Shown in pieces: positions 7,141-15,713 of a stretch of 35,241 bases of DNA. The notes under the pieces were generated by a model. The model was not told the DNA's origin. It saw nothing but the letters and a program-made list of their open reading frames with translations, and did not search any database. Location: the NCBI GenBank assembly GCA_026418115.1, contig JAOABY010000019.1, forward strand, positions 1 through 35,241, given 5' to 3'. Every line of letters begins with the position of its first letter. Position 1 is the stretch's first letter. This DNA comes from Spirochaetaceae bacterium (GTDB lineage Bacteria > Spirochaetota > Spirochaetia > Treponematales > Rectinemataceae). Made by a program: the position numbers and the translations under genes.

Positions 7141-8372
7141 GCGCCGCCAAGCCCGACCTGAAGGACACTGAGCACGACCTCCACGCCAGGATCTGTCTGG
7201 CTTTTACGGGGGGCGGCACAGGCGGCCATATCTACCCCGGACTGGCCGTCATAGAGGCCTTGCGCCGGGCTGGCTTCCAGGGTCGTATTGTATGGCTGGG
7301 TTCCGAAAAGGAACTCGATCGACGCATTGTGACCGAAGCGGGAATAGAGTACTTTGCCATCCCCTCCGGAAAATTCCGCCGCTCGCTGGATCTGCGCAAT
7401 CTCTCGGACCTGACCCGCATTGCCGCGGGGTATTTTGCCTCGAGAAGCATTCTCCGACAGATCGCGCCTGCCCTGCTTTTCTCAAAGGGTGGCTACGTGA
7501 GTGTGCCGCCCTGTTGTGCGGCAGCCTCACTGGGTATACCAGTATTCACGCACGAGTCGGATACTACGCCCGGCCTTGCCACACGCCTGAATGCCAGAGT
7601 AGCGGAAAAAATACTGACAAGCTGGGAAGGCACCGCCACCTTCCTGCCAGAAGGTTACCGGCACAAGGTCATCAGGACCGGCAACCCGGTGCGCCGTTCC
7701 CTGTTCGAAGGAGATGCGAACCGTGGCAGGACACTGCTCGGTATCCCTGATGCTATACCTGTCGTGCTGGTGCTGGGAGGAAGTCAGGGTGCACAGGAAG
7801 TCAACAGGCTCGTGCTGGATGCACTGCCGCTCCTCGAAGGCAGGTGCTTCGTGGTGCACCAGACAGGTACGGAGCATTATCAGGAGGTAGTCGCAACCGC
7901 ACGCAGCAGGGGTGTCAGCGACCAATGGTACAGAGCCATGCCCTACATTGGCAGCGAACTGCCAGACATCATGGCCGCGGCATCCGTACTGGCAGGAAGA
8001 GCTGGCGCCGGTTCCGTATGGGAAGCTGCCTCACTGCTCAAGCCCATGGTGCTGGTACCTCTCTCCGGGATTGGCACGAGGGGTGATCAGGTTGAGAATG
8101 CTGCAGCAGCCCAGGCGGCCGGCGCGGCACGATCGCTCACGGGTCCGGATGTGCATCCACAGGCGTTTGCAGCTGCCGTCCTCCACTATCTCAAGGACGC
8201 TCAAGCCTATGATGCGGCACGGAATGCGTGCAGACACCTCACCGTAGTGGAGCAGGCAGGATCAGGTCATGCAGCCGATTTCATTGCGAACCTCATCCTT
8301 GCGAGAATTGGCTGGAAGGATAAAAGCCTGCGGCCATCAGGCATGAAGGAGCAATCACATGAACGTGCTTGA
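7137..8372 (+). CDS. murG: MurG, lipid II-forming GlcNAc transferase
   Basis: MurG transfers GlcNAc from UDP-GlcNAc to lipid I at the cytoplasmic face of the membrane, giving lipid II. Of 411 residues, GGGTGGHIYPG (25-35) is the N-domain glycine loop, and GGSQGAQEVN and GRAGAGSVWEA mark the C-terminal GT-B domain. The start is a TTG whose bases overlap the pgi stop (TTGA, 4-base overlap), with TGGAGG 6 bases upstream; this implies translational coupling to pgi. The first 18 residues are polar and not conserved. The protein is slightly longer than the usual 355-370 residues, from this N-terminal part and a tail past residue 390. MurF and MraY, which act before it, are on the opposite strand in the dcw operon. 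Confidence 0.96.
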   Translation: MSAAKPDLKDTEHDLHARICLAFTGGGTGGHIYPGLAVIEALRRAGFQGRIVWLGSEKELDRRIVTEAGIEYFAIPSGKFRRSLDLRNLSDLTRIAAGYFASRSILRQIAPALLFSKGGYVSVPPCCAAASLGIPVFTHESDTTPGLATRLNARVAEKILTSWEGTATFLPEGYRHKVIRTGNPVRRSLFEGDANRGRTLLGIPDAIPVVLVLGGSQGAQEVNRLVLDALPLLEGRCFVVHQTGTEHYQEVVATARSRGVSDQWYRAMPYIGSELPDIMAAASVLAGRAGAGSVWEAASLLKPMVLVPLSGIGTRGDQVENAAAAQAAGAARSLTGPDVHPQAFAAAVLHYLKDAQAYDAARNACRHLTVVEQAGSGHAADFIANLILARIGWKDKSLRPSGMKEQSHERA

Positions 8373-8889
8373 CTGGATTTTCACTGCTGTGGTGGTGGTG
8401 CTGGCGCTGCGGTGCTTCGTGAGAGGATTCATTCATGAAATTCTGTCTGCAGCAGCCATTGTCGTAGGCATCATGGCGGGTCTGCTCTTCGCGAACACCG
8501 TCAACCGCGATCTGCTCCAGAAAATCGGACTCAATGCGCTTCCCTACCAGGCACAGTATGCAATTGCCTTTGTGCTGTGCTTCCTGGTGGGATTTCTGAT
8601 CATGAAACTCATTGAACGGATGCTCAGGGAGGGACTCGAGGCGGGGAACCTCGATTTCATCGACCGTCTGCTGGGGCTCGCTGCAGGAGTACTGGAGGGT
8701 TTTGTAGTTGCCGCGCTGTTCATTGTGATCCTCAAGCTGCAGCCGCTCCTCGATGTCAAGGACCTGCTGGAAGGCAGCATCTATGTGCGCCTCCTGGCTC
8801 CCATCATCGAGCCGGCCATGTATGGCACACTCGACCAGATGCTGCAGAAGGGCATTCCTTCCATGATCCCTTCCGGTAGAGGAAAATGA
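8359..8889 (+). CDS. CvpA-family membrane protein
   Basis: The 176-residue protein has the CvpA layout. A hydrophobic N-terminus (LDWIFTAVVVVLAL) is followed by RCFVRGFIHE, and there are four predicted membrane helices (about 5-20, 28-48, 64-82 and 105-125) and a polar C-terminus. CvpA proteins are inner-membrane proteins required for colicin V production in E. coli and linked to envelope stress; their activity is unclear. The start overlaps the last 14 bases of murG and is preceded by AAGGAGC. Its place after murG agrees with the treponemal order I recall and fits an envelope role. Confidence 0.85.
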   Translation: MNVLDWIFTAVVVVLALRCFVRGFIHEILSAAAIVVGIMAGLLFANTVNRDLLQKIGLNALPYQAQYAIAFVLCFLVGFLIMKLIERMLREGLEAGNLDFIDRLLGLAAGVLEGFVVAALFIVILKLQPLLDVKDLLEGSIYVRLLAPIIEPAMYGTLDQMLQKGIPSMIPSGRGK

Positions 8890-8892
8890 GGC

Positions 8893-10230
8893 ATGTTCGA
8901 GAATCTGCTCCATCAGGATCGTGTGAAGAGCCAGCTCATCACGGCACTGCAGACCGACACCCTTGCTCCTACCCTCCTGTTCACAGGACCTGAGGGATCC
9001 GGCAAAACCACTGCCGCCCTCGAGCTCGCGAGGGTCCTGTCCTGCAACAGAGAGGGGGGATGGAACTGTGCCTGCCCTTCCTGCACAAGACACAGAACGC
9101 TTTCCCACCCCGATCTGCTGCTCTTCGGGCCAAGGACCTTTCCGCAGGAAATACGGGTCGGTGCCGAACTCATGCAGCGGGAAATGAGCCCTGCCTCCTA
9201 TTATTTCTTCGTGCGTGCGGTTCGCAAGCTGCTGAAACGATTCGATCCGCCACTCTGGGCAGGAGAGGAGACCCGCCTTGCCAGGGTCTCATCATCGATC
9301 GAGGCAATAGAGGAGGATCTTGGTCGACTGGAAAGCCTCATGGGCTACTCGCAGGGCATGCAGTTCACCTTGCAGACCGCCGGACCGGACAGGAAGGAAC
9401 TGGCAACCTTGCTGGAGCGCATTACGGAGGCGTGCTGGGCGCTCGAGCCTTCTGTGCCCGATGGCTTTCCTGTCTTCATGGTTCGGGCAATGACATCCTG
9501 GGCGCTGCTTGCTCCACTGTCTGCACGAAAGACCATCATCCTGCAGAATGCCGATACTGCAAACGACAGCGCGCGGAACGCCATGCTCAAGATTCTGGAG
9601 GAGCCACCGCCCTCGGTTGAATTTGTGCTGACCGCTTCCCACAAGGCAACCATCATGGCGACCATTCTGTCCCGCGCCAGGCTGTATTCTTTCGAGCCTC
9701 GCGGACAGGATGCAACAGGAGCCGTGCTGACGCGTGTCTTCAAGGAACAGGAAGCGCACGCCCACTATCCGGATCTGCGAAGCTATTTTCTTGGCAAGAG
9801 CGCTTTTACTCCGGAGCAGGCTGAACGGGAAGCCATACGTTTTCTTGGCGCACTGCTGCGTACGCGACTGGACAGGAATGGCAGGATTGCGCAGCAGGTG
9901 CCAGTCGGCAAGGTTGCTGACCTGCTCAGACAGAGCGAGGAGGATTCTCTCTCACCTCTCCAGGTGCTGCGAGAACTTGTCGCAACAACAGGAGGCTTTG
10001 GAGCACGGAGCGCACAGTATGCCGATTCCTTCCCTCAATTTCTCCGTGCCCTGACCAGAGAATGCGTGGCGCTTGCAAGTGATCCTGTCCAACCGGCTGA
10101 AATGCTGATGCTGGCCAACAGTCTTGCAGCAAGGGTGCGAGAGGCTGCACGCCACTATCATCAGCTCAACCGATCTCCCGAATTGCTCATGGAGACGCTT
10201 GCCGGCTCATTTGGCCTGGAGGAAAGCTGA
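8893..10230 (+). CDS. Clamp-loader-like protein (HolB/DnaX family)
   Basis: The N-terminal AAA+ domain resembles DNA polymerase III delta' and gamma/tau. Walker A GPEGSGKT is at 32-39, and a Cys cluster (C51, C59, C61, C64) is in the position of the DnaX/HolB zinc site. ARNAMLKILEEPP and TILSRARLYSFEPR match the family's LLKTLEEPP and SRC regions. Two features are odd. The Walker B acidic residues expected before this helix are replaced by LQNAD, and about 90 extra residues, largely helical, lie between the zinc site and that strand (roughly 85-210). The C-terminal 175 residues are helical. I infer a delta' subunit or a specialised clamp-loader paralogue; ATPase activity is uncertain. The ATG is 3 bases after the CvpA stop. 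Confidence 0.75.
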   Translation: MFENLLHQDRVKSQLITALQTDTLAPTLLFTGPEGSGKTTAALELARVLSCNREGGWNCACPSCTRHRTLSHPDLLLFGPRTFPQEIRVGAELMQREMSPASYYFFVRAVRKLLKRFDPPLWAGEETRLARVSSSIEAIEEDLGRLESLMGYSQGMQFTLQTAGPDRKELATLLERITEACWALEPSVPDGFPVFMVRAMTSWALLAPLSARKTIILQNADTANDSARNAMLKILEEPPPSVEFVLTASHKATIMATILSRARLYSFEPRGQDATGAVLTRVFKEQEAHAHYPDLRSYFLGKSAFTPEQAEREAIRFLGALLRTRLDRNGRIAQQVPVGKVADLLRQSEEDSLSPLQVLRELVATTGGFGARSAQYADSFPQFLRALTRECVALASDPVQPAEMLMLANSLAARVREAARHYHQLNRSPELLMETLAGSFGLEES

Positions 10231-10232
10231 TC

Positions 10233-11504
10233 ATGAAGCCCCTGTTCAAGCAGATGCTCAAGCGCATCGACAGGCTCTCGCCCGATATCATACGCCAGAT
10301 GCTTTCCCTCCTCGCGCGGGAAAACTCGGTGTATGAGGCGGCTCTCAACTCTACCCTTGATGGCATCATTGTCTGCGACCTCGAACACAGACCGCTGTTC
10401 ATCAACAGGTCGGCCGAAAAAATGCTCAGGTTCTCTACCTGGCATGAAGACCTTCCTCTCTGGCAACTCATTGAGGATGAAGCACTGCAGGAGTTCTTCA
10501 GCTCGGTACTGCAGGGAGAGGAAAAAGTGCTCGGCAGGGAATTTGCACTCGATCGTCCCGGCAATGCCCGCATTGTCGCCATCTCCGTCACCGAGCTGCT
10601 CTCGGATGGCCGTATCTCAGGCACGCTCATCCATATCGAGGACATCACCGACAAGCGCAAGCGGGAAGCTCAGCTCAGACGGGCCGAGAGCCTCGCCGCC
10701 CTCACTACCCTTGCTGCAGGCGTCGCTCATGAAATCAAGAATCCTCTTGCATCAATCCGGATCCAGCTGGGAATTATCCGCAGGCTTCTCCAGCAATGTC
10801 AGAACCTCCATGAGCGCGAAAGAACCATGACGCACCAGCTTGGCCACAATCTGGATCTCGTCGAGCAGGAAATCGACCGACTCAATGCAATCGTCGTCGA
10901 TTTTCTCTTCGCAGTCCGTCCCATGGATATCATCCTCATGCGGGACAGGGCCGAGGAGGTAGTGCGCGAAGTTGCTGAATTCATGAAAGACGAGATCGAA
11001 CAGCAGCACATCACGCTGCGTCTGGAAATCGCTGAGAATCTGCCGGAGGTCATGCTCGACCGCAAATATCTCAAGCAGGCTCTGCTCAATATTGTGAAGA
11101 ACGCTATCGCTGCGATGCCTGAGGGAGGCACGCTCACCATGTCCGTCACCTCCGCGAACGATGAGCTTCTTCTGTCAGTGACCGATACAGGCATCGGCAT
11201 TCCCGAAGAGCTCCAGCCCAAGATCTTCGAGCCATACTTCACCACCAAGGAAACAGGTACCGGCCTTGGCCTTACCATTACCTTCAAGATCGTCAAGGAA
11301 CACAATGGCGAAATTACCGTCACATCAAAACCAGGCAAGGGCTCGACGTTTACCATACATATTCCCGTGCCACAACCCGAGCGCAAATCTCTCCCCCCAG
11401 GAGAGGAACACTCGACCACGGGAACCTCGGTACATGCAGGTGCCGGCATGACGGAGGCCGATTTGCAGGAAGTGGCCGGGGAAGCCCAGCGGACGGAGGC
11501 ATGA
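10233..11504 (+). CDS. Soluble PAS-domain sensor histidine kinase (NtrB/AtoS type)
   Basis: The 423-residue kinase has no membrane segment, so it senses a cytoplasmic signal or a partner protein. Order: a short helical N-terminus, a PAS domain (about 35-138, TLDGIIVCDLEHRPLFINRS), the HisKA dimerisation helix with H166 in AAGVAHEIKNPLASI, then an HATPase domain with the N box (NIVKNAIAAMPEGG), the G1 box (DTGIGIP), an F box (FEPYFTTK) and the G2 box (GTGLGL). The last 45 residues are polar and probably disordered. It starts 2 bases after the preceding stop with GGAGG upstream, and ends directly at its partner response regulator. H166 would phosphorylate D53 of the regulator (inference from adjacency). 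Confidence 0.94.
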   Translation: MKPLFKQMLKRIDRLSPDIIRQMLSLLARENSVYEAALNSTLDGIIVCDLEHRPLFINRSAEKMLRFSTWHEDLPLWQLIEDEALQEFFSSVLQGEEKVLGREFALDRPGNARIVAISVTELLSDGRISGTLIHIEDITDKRKREAQLRRAESLAALTTLAAGVAHEIKNPLASIRIQLGIIRRLLQQCQNLHERERTMTHQLGHNLDLVEQEIDRLNAIVVDFLFAVRPMDIILMRDRAEEVVREVAEFMKDEIEQQHITLRLEIAENLPEVMLDRKYLKQALLNIVKNAIAAMPEGGTLTMSVTSANDELLLSVTDTGIGIPEELQPKIFEPYFTTKETGTGLGLTITFKIVKEHNGEITVTSKPGKGSTFTIHIPVPQPERKSLPPGEEHSTTGTSVHAGAGMTEADLQEVAGEAQRTEA

Positions 11505-12881
11505 ATGAAATCCAGTCTTCTGGTAGTTGATGACGAGAAAAACATCCGAGAAGGGCTGGCGCAGCTTTTCTCACTCGAAGGGTACGAAGTCAGAACCGCT
11601 CAGGATGGCATGGAGGCCAAGACCATCATCGACACCGAGGATGTCGATGTCGTGATCACTGATTACAAAATGGGGAGAATGAGCGGACTCGATCTGCTCC
11701 AGCATGTGGTGACCACCCACCCCGGTCTGCCTGTCATCATCCTCACCGCCCACGGCACCGTAGACAAGGCAGTGGAGGCAATGCGCCAGGGGGCTTTCGA
11801 TTTTGTGGCAAAGCCACCCAACATGGATCACCTGGTCAACCTTGTCCGCCGGGCGCTCGAAACGCGGGAACTGTACCGAACCAATCAGGAGCTGCGCGCG
11901 GAAGTGGAGACCATGCGCGCTCGCAGCTACATCATCGGCAAGTCTCCTGCCATGAAACGCATTTTCGATCTCGTACGCAAGGTAGCCCCCACCAGAGCAA
12001 GCGTGCTGATTACCGGCGAGTCAGGCGTTGGTAAGGAGCTCATCGCAGACGCCATTCACAATCTCTCACCGCGTCGGGACAAACCATTTGTCAAAGTCCA
12101 TTGTGCAGCGCTTGCTGAGAGCCTGCTCGAGAGCGAGCTTTTCGGCCACGAGAAGGGAGCTTTCACAGGCGCGGCCAGCCGGAAACGCGGCCGATTCGAG
12201 ATGGCAGACGGCGGCAGCCTCTTCCTCGATGAAATCGGTGAAATCAATCAGAATGTGCAGATCAAGATCCTTCGCGTCCTGCAGGAACGCAAGTTCGAAC
12301 GGGTAGGCGGTGAACAGACCATTGAGGTCGACGTTCGGCTCATTACCGCTACCAACCGCGACCTTAAAAAGGAAATCACCGAGGGGCGCTTCCGCGAGGA
12401 TCTCTACTACAGGCTGAATGTGGTGAATATCCACGTGCCACCGCTGCGCGAACGACGCGAAGATATTCCGTTGCTCGCCATGGCTTTCCTCAAAGAGTTT
12501 GCCGAAGAAAACGGCAAGCAGATCGAGGGATTTGATCCGCGGGCCCGTCAGGCTCTGTTTGCCTACTCATGGCCCGGCAATGTACGCGAGTTGCGCAACT
12601 GCATAGAGAGCGCGGTAGTCATGGCGTCAGGCAGGCTCATTACCCTCGATGATCTGCCTCCGGGACCACGATCCTCATCGGAGGCCAGATCGATCAGTAT
12701 TCCGGCCTTTGCATCGCTCGAGGAGGCCGAACGCATCATCATTGCCGAAACGCTGGCTCTTGTTGGAGGCAACAAGTCGAAGGCTGCAGAGATTCTGAAG
12801 ATAGGGCGCAAGACGCTGTATCAGAAAATCGAGCAATATGGCATTGCCACCGGCGACCGCACTGAGGAGCAGCAGAACTGA
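11505..12881 (+). CDS. NtrC-family sigma54-dependent response regulator
   Basis: This 458-residue activator would drive sigma54-RNA polymerase open-complex formation. The receiver domain (1-115) has the acidic pair D9/D10, phospho-acceptor D53 and K103. The AAA+ domain has Walker A GESGVGKE (171-178), the sigma54-contact loop GAFTGA (218-223) and Walker B LFLDEIGE (239-246). A Fis-type helix-turn-helix (GGNKSKAAEILKIGRKTLYQ) closes the protein. The ATG follows the kinase TGA with no gap, so the pair is coupled. The target promoters are not evident in this window; I found no convincing sigma54 -24/-12 element. It is the last gene of the plus-strand operon and faces the sigma factor gene tail to tail. 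Confidence 0.95.
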   Translation: MKSSLLVVDDEKNIREGLAQLFSLEGYEVRTAQDGMEAKTIIDTEDVDVVITDYKMGRMSGLDLLQHVVTTHPGLPVIILTAHGTVDKAVEAMRQGAFDFVAKPPNMDHLVNLVRRALETRELYRTNQELRAEVETMRARSYIIGKSPAMKRIFDLVRKVAPTRASVLITGESGVGKELIADAIHNLSPRRDKPFVKVHCAALAESLLESELFGHEKGAFTGAASRKRGRFEMADGGSLFLDEIGEINQNVQIKILRVLQERKFERVGGEQTIEVDVRLITATNRDLKKEITEGRFREDLYYRLNVVNIHVPPLRERREDIPLLAMAFLKEFAEENGKQIEGFDPRARQALFAYSWPGNVRELRNCIESAVVMASGRLITLDDLPPGPRSSSEARSISIPAFASLEEAERIIIAETLALVGGNKSKAAEILKIGRKTLYQKIEQYGIATGDRTEEQQN

Positions 12882-12950
12882 GCGCCCCACACCGATAGCC
12901 TCAGAGGCCTGCCGTGAGTCGTGATGAGGTACCTCGGGCGAAGCTGTAGC
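12882..12950. other. Convergent intergenic spacer with small palindromes
   Basis: These 69 bases separate the ends of the two longest operons. They contain short perfect dyads: GCCTC-A-GAGGC (12898-12908), GAGGTACCTC (12926-12935) and CTGTAG-C-CTACAG (12944-12956, running into the sigma gene stop). None has a T-run on either strand, so no canonical intrinsic terminator is visible for either operon. Termination may be Rho-dependent or caused by converging transcription. Confidence 0.4.
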
Positions 12951-13730
12951 CTACAGGATACCGCGCGTTCTGTTCTGGAGTCTGGCCTTGAGACGCAGGA
13001 TTGCCTTGGTGTGGAGCTGGCTTACCCTCGATTCGGTGACTTCGAGAATGCGACCGATCTGACGAAGCGTCAGATTCTCATAGTAATACAGAATGAGTAC
13101 TGTTTTTTCCTTTTCAGGCAGTTCCTGAATCGCCTCGGCAATCACACGCCTGATCTCCTCCCGTTCATACCGCGATTCAGGACCGGAAGCATGCAGCGAT
13201 TCACACAGGTCGTGCTCGTGCATGCCATCGCCGTCGGGATCCGCAAACCAGAGATCTTGCAGTGAGACTATGGCTGAAGAGGCAAGCCTGGCCATGAGCG
13301 TATTGAGTTCCTTGCGCTCGATGCCCAGTTCTGCCGCTATTTCGTCGTCAGTAGCAGGGCGTCCCAGTTTACTCTCTAGCTTGGCAATGCAGCGTTCGAG
13401 CTGCTTGGCTTTCTGTCGTACCGATCGCGGCACCCAGTCAAGATCCCGGAGATGATCATAGATTGCGCCGCGGATGCGCGTGACTGCATAGGTTTTGAAT
13501 TTGACATGCTTCTCGGGATCGAATTTCTCTATGGCATCGAGAAGGCCAAAGTTGCCATACCCTACGAGATCGGCATATTCCACCATGGCAGGCAGCGTGA
13601 CCGAGATCTTCCCCGCGATGTACCGCACCAGAGGCTCGTAACGTGCCACAATCTCATCACGCACTTTTCTGTCAGAGCTTGCTCTGTAGAGTTGCCAGAG
13701 ATGATCTTCAGTCATCGTTGCATAATCCAT
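12951..13730 (-). CDS. Alternative sigma factor, FliA/WhiG (sigma28) type
   Basis: The 259-residue protein has sigma70 region 2 (about 30-105, with LVGYGNFGLLDAIEKFDP and FKTYAVTRIRGAI), the DWVPRSVR segment typical of FliA/WhiG at the start of region 3, and region 4 with the helix-turn-helix LTLRQIGRILEVTESRVSQL. There is no region 1.1, as expected for this group. In spirochaetes and many motile bacteria such factors transcribe late flagellar genes. No flagellar gene or anti-sigma FlgM is present here. The ATG at 13730 follows AAGGGG by about 7 bases and lies 20 bases after the hslU stop, with no terminator between. It is therefore the last gene of the cell-division operon. A FliA role is likely but a WhiG-like or other developmental role cannot be excluded. 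Confidence 0.9.
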   Translation of the reverse strand: MDYATMTEDHLWQLYRASSDRKVRDEIVARYEPLVRYIAGKISVTLPAMVEYADLVGYGNFGLLDAIEKFDPEKHVKFKTYAVTRIRGAIYDHLRDLDWVPRSVRQKAKQLERCIAKLESKLGRPATDDEIAAELGIERKELNTLMARLASSAIVSLQDLWFADPDGDGMHEHDLCESLHASGPESRYEREEIRRVIAEAIQELPEKEKTVLILYYYENLTLRQIGRILEVTESRVSQLHTKAILRLKARLQNRTRGIL

Positions 13731-13750
13731 GTCCGACCCCTTCCCATCCC

Positions 13751-15124
13751 CTAGAGGATGTACTTGCTCAGGTCCTGCTGCTGGACATAATCCTTGAATT
13801 TTCCATCGACATAGGCCTTGTCGATGGTGATACTCCTGCCTGCCATGGTATCCGCCTCGAATGAGATATCCTCGAGCAGGCGCTCCATGACGGTATGGAG
13901 ACGACGAGCACCTATATTCTCGGCCTGACGGTTGGCGGCAGCCGCAATTTCCGCAATTCTTGCAATGGCCTCAGGGGTAAAGTCGAGGCTGACCCCCTCG
14001 GTCGCCAGCAGTTGCGTGTACTGATAGACAAGCGCGTTTCTGGGCTCTGTCAGAATGCGCACGAAATCCTCGCCAGTGAGCGCCTCCAGCTCTACGCGAA
14101 TGGGGAAGCGGCCCTGCAGTTCGGGTATGAGATCCTGAGGCTTTGCAACATTGAATGCGCCTGCCCCAATGAACAGGATGTGGGTGGTATCGATGGGCCC
14201 CCACTTGGTATTCACGGTGGAGCCTTCCACAATAGGCAAAAGATCGCGCTGGACTCCCTCGCGCGAGACATCGATGCCGGAGCTCCCACGTCCTTCCCGA
14301 TTGGCGATCTTGTCCATCTCATCAATGAAAATGATGCCTGATTCCTGCACGCGGCGGCGGGCTTCCTGCGTAATACGCTCCTGATCCACAAGCCGCTCCT
14401 TTTCTTCTTCCACCAGAAGAGGAAGCGCTTCCGCCACCGTGACGGTTTTCTTCTTTTTTTTGCCACCAAACAGGTTCTGCAGTCCGCCAAGCGCAATGTT
14501 CATTTCCTCGAACTGGGTGCCGGCAAACAGCTCGATCTGCGGCCCCTGGGCAGGTACGGCCAGTTCAATCATGCGGGAATCGAGTTTGCCTTCGCGGAGA
14601 AGTTTGCGGAATTTCTCCCTGGTTTCGGAGGCGCTGGTGGATGCCGGAGTAATGACTGTCGCCTGCGTGGCGCCAACGGGCTCGTCTGAGGCTGCCAGCC
14701 CAGGCAGCAGCAGATCCAGAAGCCGCTCTTCAGCCCTCTTGCGTGCCTCCTCCTCTACCTGTTCCTGCATCTCTTCCTTGACCATTGCAATGGCAGAGGC
14801 CATGAGGTCGCGGACCATGGATTCAACATCGCGGCCTACATAGCCAACCTCGGTAAACTTGGTAGCCTCTACCTTGATAAAAGGCGCGCCACACAGTCGG
14901 GCCAGGCGGCGGGCTATCTCGGTCTTGCCGACACCTGTGGGGCCTATCATGAGAATATTCTTGGGAGCTATTTCTTCGCGGACCTCCGGCGCCAGCTGCT
15001 GCCTCCGGTAGCGGTTGCGGAGCGCTATGGCCACAGCCTTCTTCGCTTTCTGCTGTCCGACAATATAGCGGTCGAGCTCCTCGACTATCTTCCGTGGCGT
15101 GAGATTTACCTGCTCGAGGCTCAT
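13751..15124 (-). CDS. hslU: HslU, ATPase subunit of the HslUV protease
   Basis: This AAA+ unfoldase (Clp/Hsp100 family) feeds substrates to the HslV peptidase. Of 457 residues, Walker A GPTGVGKT is at 61-68, followed by the pore-loop region GYVGRD (94-99). The I-domain spans about 110-240, and Walker B FIDEMDK and the C-terminal sensor and HslV-contact tail (ending DLSKYIL) are intact. A run of five Lys (222-226) in the I-domain is encoded by an A8 homopolymer at 14454-14461. The start overlaps the hslV stop as ATGA with GGAGG just upstream, indicating translational coupling. Confidence 0.96.
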   Translation of the reverse strand: MSLEQVNLTPRKIVEELDRYIVGQQKAKKAVAIALRNRYRRQQLAPEVREEIAPKNILMIGPTGVGKTEIARRLARLCGAPFIKVEATKFTEVGYVGRDVESMVRDLMASAIAMVKEEMQEQVEEEARKRAEERLLDLLLPGLAASDEPVGATQATVITPASTSASETREKFRKLLREGKLDSRMIELAVPAQGPQIELFAGTQFEEMNIALGGLQNLFGGKKKKKTVTVAEALPLLVEEEKERLVDQERITQEARRRVQESGIIFIDEMDKIANREGRGSSGIDVSREGVQRDLLPIVEGSTVNTKWGPIDTTHILFIGAGAFNVAKPQDLIPELQGRFPIRVELEALTGEDFVRILTEPRNALVYQYTQLLATEGVSLDFTPEAIARIAEIAAAANRQAENIGARRLHTVMERLLEDISFEADTMAGRSITIDKAYVDGKFKDYVQQQDLSKYIL

Positions 15125-15705
15125 AGTTCCTCCACGACAATCTGGTCATTGGTGTAAATACAGATGCCTGCAGCAATCCTCAGGCTTCTGAGCGCGATCT
15201 CCCGCGCCGACAGATAACCGGGCATTGCGGTATACTCACCACCTTGCGATATCTGTGCTTCAATGCGACGCGCAGCGTCCAGATACGCCATTGCTGCCGC
15301 ATAGGCGTAGGGCCCGCCTGAGCCAATCGCAATGGCATCCTCCGAAGGTTCGACCACATCGCCGGTCCCGGACAGCAGCAGCATTCTGGTGCTGTCAGCC
15401 ACGAGCATCATGGCCTCCAGGCGGCGCAGTATCTTGTCGGTACGCCATGCCTTGGCGAGCTCGACCGCCGAACGGGTCAGGTCGCCTCCGTATTCCTGAA
15501 TACGCGCTTCGAAATGCTCAAAGAGCGTAAACGCATCGGCAGTCGATCCAGCAAACCCACAGAGTACCTTGCCGCCAAAGGTGGTTCTGATTTTGCGGGC
15601 ATTGTGCTTGAGCACCGTGGTGTTCATCGTGACCTGGCCATCGCCGGCCATGGCGACATGTCCATCCTTTCTGACAGCAAGTATCGTTGTCCCATGCAAT
15701 TCCAT
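15121..15705 (-). CDS. hslV: HslV, proteolytic subunit of the HslUV protease
   Basis: This is a threonine peptidase of the proteasome beta family that assembles as double hexamers capped by HslU. With the ATG at 15705 the protein is 194 residues and begins MELHGTTI. Removal of the five-residue propeptide would expose Thr6 as the nucleophile, resembling the short propeptide seen in some other bacteria. AGDGQVT and FAGSTADAF are family motifs. GAGG about 7 bases before this ATG supports it; a GTG at 15717 overlapping the xerC stop (GTGA) is possible but would lengthen the propeptide. The 3' end overlaps hslU by 4 bases. Confidence 0.95.
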   Translation of the reverse strand: MELHGTTILAVRKDGHVAMAGDGQVTMNTTVLKHNARKIRTTFGGKVLCGFAGSTADAFTLFEHFEARIQEYGGDLTRSAVELAKAWRTDKILRRLEAMMLVADSTRMLLLSGTGDVVEPSEDAIAIGSGGPYAYAAAMAYLDAARRIEAQISQGGEYTAMPGYLSAREIALRSLRIAAGICIYTNDQIVVEEL

Positions 15706-15713
15706 ACTCATCC

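Noticed and set aside
12898-12956. Small palindromes between the two large operons as terminators
   Set aside because: Stems are 4-6 bp, loops are too short and U-tracts are absent, so I describe them only as a spacer.
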